18,870 bases of DNA, from contig JADGIF010000120.1 in assembly GCA_018985225.1 (NCBI GenBank), positions 1 to 18,870 of the forward strand, read 5' to 3'. The translations under genes were made by a program, and so were the position numbers. Numbering within the stretch: the stretch's first letter is position 1; every line of letters starts with the position of its first letter. This document shows, one piece after another, positions 16,473 through 18,870 of the stretch. The stretch comes from Amoeboradix gromovi. Lineage: Eukaryota; Sanchytriomycota; Sanchytriomycetes; Sanchytriales; Sanchytriaceae. Under the pieces are notes generated by a model. The model had not been told where the DNA came from. It saw only the letters and a program-made list of their open reading frames with translations, and did not search any database.

Positions 16473-16670
16473 ATGTTAGTCCAAGTGGATGAAGAATCTG
16501 ACTGTTGCAATGCCTTTAACGTTCAAAAAATTTTCATGGTCCAATTTTTCCGGCTAATTCGATATGTAGTGCCATATTTCATGTTATACAACAATTTGTG
16601 GTTAGGGTTCGTCACTCCTTTCAATAAAGTAGGTCAATTGTTTTCAAAGCTGGAGCAACCTAATTTTTAG
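16473..16670 (+). CDS. Small hydrophobic protein, unknown
   Basis: This is a 65-codon ATG ORF with a polar, cysteine-containing start (residues 1-15). One long hydrophobic/aromatic stretch follows (about 20-50, F-F-R-L-I-R-Y-V-V-P-Y-F-M-L-Y), which could be a membrane helix. The stop is TAG, without AATAAA. It is divergent from the aldo-keto reductase and faces the convergent zinc-finger gene 36 bp away. No family is recognised, and it could be a chance ORF. Confidence 0.35.
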   Translation: MLVQVDEESDCCNAFNVQKIFMVQFFRLIRYVVPYFMLYNNLWLGFVTPFNKVGQLFSKLEQPNF

Positions 16671-16706
16671 ATCTAGCATAAGAAATATCCTTAAGTTTAA
16701 CATAAT

Positions 16707-17355
16707 TTACTTACTGCCTATCGCACTATCGATAATTTGAAGGTTTGGTTCCATTGCTTGAATAGTTTCGATATTTGATTTCCCGTGGCCTTGAGGAAAG
16801 GCGCTAGATAGACTTAGCAACTTGGAGTGCTTATATTGTGTAACCAACTGCATTAATTCTCCTTCCTTAATTGGTGAGTCATATACACTGACCTTTTTCG
16901 ACATTTGTTCAAGATGAATCTCTTCAAAATTTCTTGGTAATCTGTGCTTTTTGCTTAGTTCTAAACTATACTTCCAAGTAACAGCTTTAATGTCTTCGTC
17001 CGTCATTTCGTCTATATATGCATTTTTCAATACGCCCAAATACTGCTGGCAAACCATTAAATGAGATCGCAAACTGTCGGATCTACCAAATGTTCTTAAT
17101 AATCTATTGCAAAATATGCAGGGCACTTTTTTTGTATGAAGATTCTTTAAATGTCTACGTTAATGTATAATACCTCGTTAAGCCGGCTTTGTCTCTCATA
17201 ATTTTTTTGCAAATTTTACATACAAATCCTTCAAATTTAATTGATGACCGCACTGTGTCTGGTGGATTTTTGTCAATCGTCACAACATCAATTACTTCAT
17301 CATCCTCCTCTGGATTGTTTTCAACAGTAAGAATATCAACAAAATCGTTTTCCAT
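16707..17355 (-). CDS. Two-finger zinc-finger protein with a 19-nt intron
   Basis: Exon 1 (17355-17174) and exon 2 (17154-16707) give a 209-residue protein. An acidic N-terminus (1-40) precedes finger 1 at 46-67 (C-K-I-C, 12 residues, H-L-K-N-L-H). Finger 2 lies at about 73-96 and ends H-L-M-V-C, a C2HC type with G-R-S-D-S-L-R-S-H. A charged tail (97-209) follows with no clear domain. Without splicing, finger 1 loses both histidines and the frame ends at TAG. The second open frame starts only with GTG, so the two are clearly one gene. A DNA-binding regulatory role is inferred from the fingers. It is divergent from Pex14, with only 35 bp between the ATGs, so the two share a promoter region. 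Confidence 0.85.
17155..17173 (-). other. Predicted 19-nt intron in the zinc-finger gene
   Basis: The intron reads GTATTATACATTAACGTAG: GT donor, branch-like CATTAAC directly before the TAG acceptor. Its removal converts T-R-Y-Y-T-L-T-stop into T-R-H-L-K-N-L-H-T-K and restores a canonical C2H2 spacing (C-x2-C-x12-H-x4-H). Nineteen nucleotides is near the lower limit known for spliceosomal introns. Confidence 0.8.
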
Positions 17356-17390
17356 GATTTCACAATTACCCCTTTAAATTTCAATTTTAA

Positions 17391-17972
17391 ATGAGGCAGG
17401 AAGTTATCCAACAAGCTGTGGACTTTCTATCTGTAAAAGGCAACTTAAGGGATCAAATAAAATTTTTAGAAGACAAAGGACTGTCTCCTAAAGAGATATA
17501 TTATGCCATGTCAAAATCCAACATCTACATACCATTGAAGCACAATTACTTCACATCTCTGCTTCTTGGTGGTGGCTTAATATTTGCAGCATCAAAACTA
17601 ATTGAATACGCCCTTGAGACTCTTATAAAACCAATTCAAGTGTCTATTGACACGCAAATGGGTAAAATGAGCAACTCCGTTGAAGTAATGCAATCTGAAT
17701 TAAAACTGCTCTCTAATGATTTCAACGACTCAATAATCAGAATAAATGAGACAGCTAGCGACAACCATTCTCAACTAAATGAAATTGCTATCGATTTTGA
17801 AAGGTTAGAAAGCCTTGTAACAGATACGACAAACCAGCAGCAAGAAATTATTTTAGACTTGATCAAGGAAATTAACCATCTAAAAGTTCTGCTTTCGAAG
17901 AATAAGAATGCAGCCGAAGTGATATCCGGGACTGAATCCCCTATAAAATTGGATAATGCCAAAGATAAATAA
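17391..17972 (+). CDS. PEX14: Peroxin-14 (peroxisomal import docking protein)
   Basis: Pex14 sits in the peroxisomal membrane and docks the Pex5 cargo receptor. The conserved N-terminal domain (1-42) is clear: R-Q-E-V-I-Q-Q-A-V-D-F-L, then F-L-E-D-K-G-L-S-P-K-E-I-Y-Y-A-M. This three-helix fold binds WxxxF/Y motifs of Pex5. A hydrophobic segment at about 52-70 (F-T-S-L-L-L-G-G-G-L-I-F-A-A) and a coiled coil at about 85-170 follow, as in the family. It is short (193 residues; many fungal Pex14s exceed 300), lacking the extended C-terminal region. The stop TAA lies within AAATAAAC, overlapping AATAAA. The gene indicates that the organism keeps peroxisomes. Confidence 0.9.
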   Translation: MRQEVIQQAVDFLSVKGNLRDQIKFLEDKGLSPKEIYYAMSKSNIYIPLKHNYFTSLLLGGGLIFAASKLIEYALETLIKPIQVSIDTQMGKMSNSVEVMQSELKLLSNDFNDSIIRINETASDNHSQLNEIAIDFERLESLVTDTTNQQQEIILDLIKEINHLKVLLSKNKNAAEVISGTESPIKLDNAKDK

Positions 17973-18073
17973 ACAGTTTTTATAATTGCAAATTTATTAA
18001 TCTAATTTTTTATAAACTTATCGACAATGCTTCAATGCTGTTCCTTGTCCCTGTAGAACATTGCAGCACTATT

Positions 18074-18408
18074 TTATTGAAGTGGATAGCCATTGACAAT
18101 GTTATAAAGGACTGGAGGCTTATCAAGTACTAAGGATGTAATGTTATAGACCTACTTCCTAACGGCATTTCGCACATTTTTATCCCTATGAACTGGTTTA
18201 ATTAGAGAAGCTCAACTTTCACACATTTGAGTAGTAAATGCTTCATAACATTCCGCAAAAGTCTTGCCTCTGTTTGCACTTTCGCCTCATTTTTAGCCCA
18301 CTTTATGAATACTACACTGCTTAAGCAGTTGAAAATTAGAGCAATATAGCTTATGCGATCGCGATTATGCAACTAAAATTTGGAGCTATTTGGTACTGCT
18401 GACGCCAT
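18074..18408 (-). CDS. Small membrane-type protein, four exons with micro-introns
   Basis: Four exons (18408-18397, 18372-18217, 18192-18156, 18129-18074) give an 86-residue protein beginning M-A-S-A-L-H-N-R-D-R-I-S-Y-I. Introns are 24 nt (GTACCA…TTTTAG), 24 or 30 nt (GTTGAG or GTGAAA…ACCAG, both in frame) and 26 nt (GTAGGT…CTTAG). Exon 2 alone is open for 52 codons. The product has one hydrophobic segment (about 10-26), a charged helix (K-W-A-K-N-E-A-K-V-Q-T-E-A-R) and an end M-C-E-M-P-L-G-I-L-D-K-P-P-V. AATAAA overlaps the stop, like other genes here. The family is not recognised; a faint likeness to C-terminal parts of PEX11 proteins is too weak to call. It is convergent with Pex14. Confidence 0.55.
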
Positions 18409-18478
18409 ACTCTGCCATATTAAGAATAAACATCCATCTAGGAGAGCTCAAGAAACGGAATTAAGCACTAGCTGCAAG

Positions 18479-18649
18479 ATGCGCATTATCTTCTTATTTT
18501 TCATGACGCTAATTAATGGGTTTCTTGCTGCTGAGAGAAGAAGAACAATGATTCAGGTTGGGAACAACAAGAAGATTCTCTCGAAATATTGCTCCATAGA
18601 AGAGTATTTGTGGTACAAAAAATGTATCTTCACAAATAAAGACACTTGA
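18479..18649 (+). CDS. Small secreted-type protein, unknown
   Basis: An ATG at 18479 gives 56 residues: a good signal peptide (M-R-I-I-F-L-F-F-M-T-L-I-N-G-F-L-A-A, 1-18) followed by a basic mature part with two cysteines (C38, C49). The frame is open further 5' to TTG at 18380, but that part is antisense to exon 1 of the minus-strand gene and lacks ATG, so 18479 is preferred. The stop is TGA, without AATAAA nearby. It could be chance, but the signal peptide is unusually clear for its size. Confidence 0.4.
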   Translation: MRIIFLFFMTLINGFLAAERRRTMIQVGNNKKILSKYCSIEEYLWYKKCIFTNKDT

Positions 18650-18685
18650 TTATATAACTGTCCAGATTCTTATATTAGTGAATGT

Positions 18686-18870
18686 TCAAATAGCAGGCGC
18701 CCACATCTTGCGTTCATATGTTAGTGTAGGCAACAAGCTAGCGAGGCATTTTTGTTTGAACCACTGGGTTATATTCTTAAATAAGAAATGATTAAAAACT
18801 ATAATCTGATTATTTACCTGAACACATAAATGAGTTGCGTACCGTTGGCGTGAAAGTGAAAAAGACAAAA
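18686..18870 (-). CDS. Open frame running off the window end, uncertain
   Basis: The minus frame is open for 60 codons from the window edge to TGA at 18686 and has no ATG, so it would be the last exon of a gene beginning outside. It contains an in-phase 42-nt segment with good splice signals (CAG then GTAAAT…TTATTTAAG). This would shorten it to about 46 residues. No family is recognised. Confidence 0.25.
   Translation of the reverse strand, partial: LSFSLSRQRYATHLCVQVNNQIIVFNHFLFKNITQWFKQKCLASLLPTLTYERKMWAPAI

Noticed and set aside
18380-18478. Zinc-finger-like peptide (C-H-I-K-N-K-H-P) upstream of the small secreted ORF
   Set aside because: It is opposite the better-supported minus-strand gene, starts with TTG, and lacks the first cysteine pair.

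Overview
The window looks like nuclear DNA of a eukaryote with a compact, AT-rich genome. The best guess is an early-diverging fungus or relative (Rozella/microsporidia side of Holomycota). This rests on eukaryotic families (Pex14, HMG-CoA synthase, an ICT1-type ribosome-rescue factor, C2H2 fingers, F-box-like and protein-kinase-like proteins), very short introns, tiny intergenic gaps and 3' ends where AATAAA overlaps or touches the stop codon. The species is not established. No operons, phage, CRISPR, rRNA or tRNA genes were seen.

Layout. 1-121: right end of a small inverted-repeat transposon. 341-2778: two tandem F-box-like paralogs, perhaps followed by a third F-box-like start at 2917. 3235-4923: a tandem protein-kinase-like gene with at least one 5' intron and degenerate catalytic motifs. 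5334-5647: second transposon copy, abutting the 3' end of a secreted-protein gene (5665-6333, minus). 6451-6951: a broken minus-strand frame. 7162-8496: HMG-CoA synthase (mevalonate pathway) with two ATTGG boxes upstream. 8689-9324 (minus): a Q/P/N-rich protein. 9720-10370: Ser/Thr-rich single-span membrane protein lacking its first exon. 10396-10716 (minus): a small basic protein, visible only after splicing. 10938-11266 (minus): a second fragmentary spliced gene. 11505-12209 (minus): seven-span membrane protein. 12573-13061: GGQ-type ribosome-rescue factor. 13173-13677: the most complete transposon copy. 13838-14158: three-finger C2H2 protein. 14234-15268 (minus): LRR receptor-like membrane protein. 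15388-16326 (minus): aldo-keto reductase fold that has lost catalytic residues. 16473-16670: small hydrophobic ORF. 16707-17355 (minus): two-finger protein whose first finger is completed by removing a 19-nt intron. 17391-17972: Pex14. 18074-18408 (minus): an 86-residue protein found only by removing three introns of 24-30 nt. 18479-18649: small secreted-type ORF.

The genes do not form one pathway. HMG-CoA synthase implies sterol/isoprenoid synthesis, Pex14 implies peroxisomes, and the GGQ protein implies a translating mitochondrion, so the organism is less reduced than a typical microsporidian. The main observations are the micro-introns (which hide genes from ordinary ORF finding), the fused stop/AATAAA ends, the inactive-looking aldo-keto reductase and kinase, and the three-copy inverted-repeat element. 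I found no convincing multi-gene novel system.
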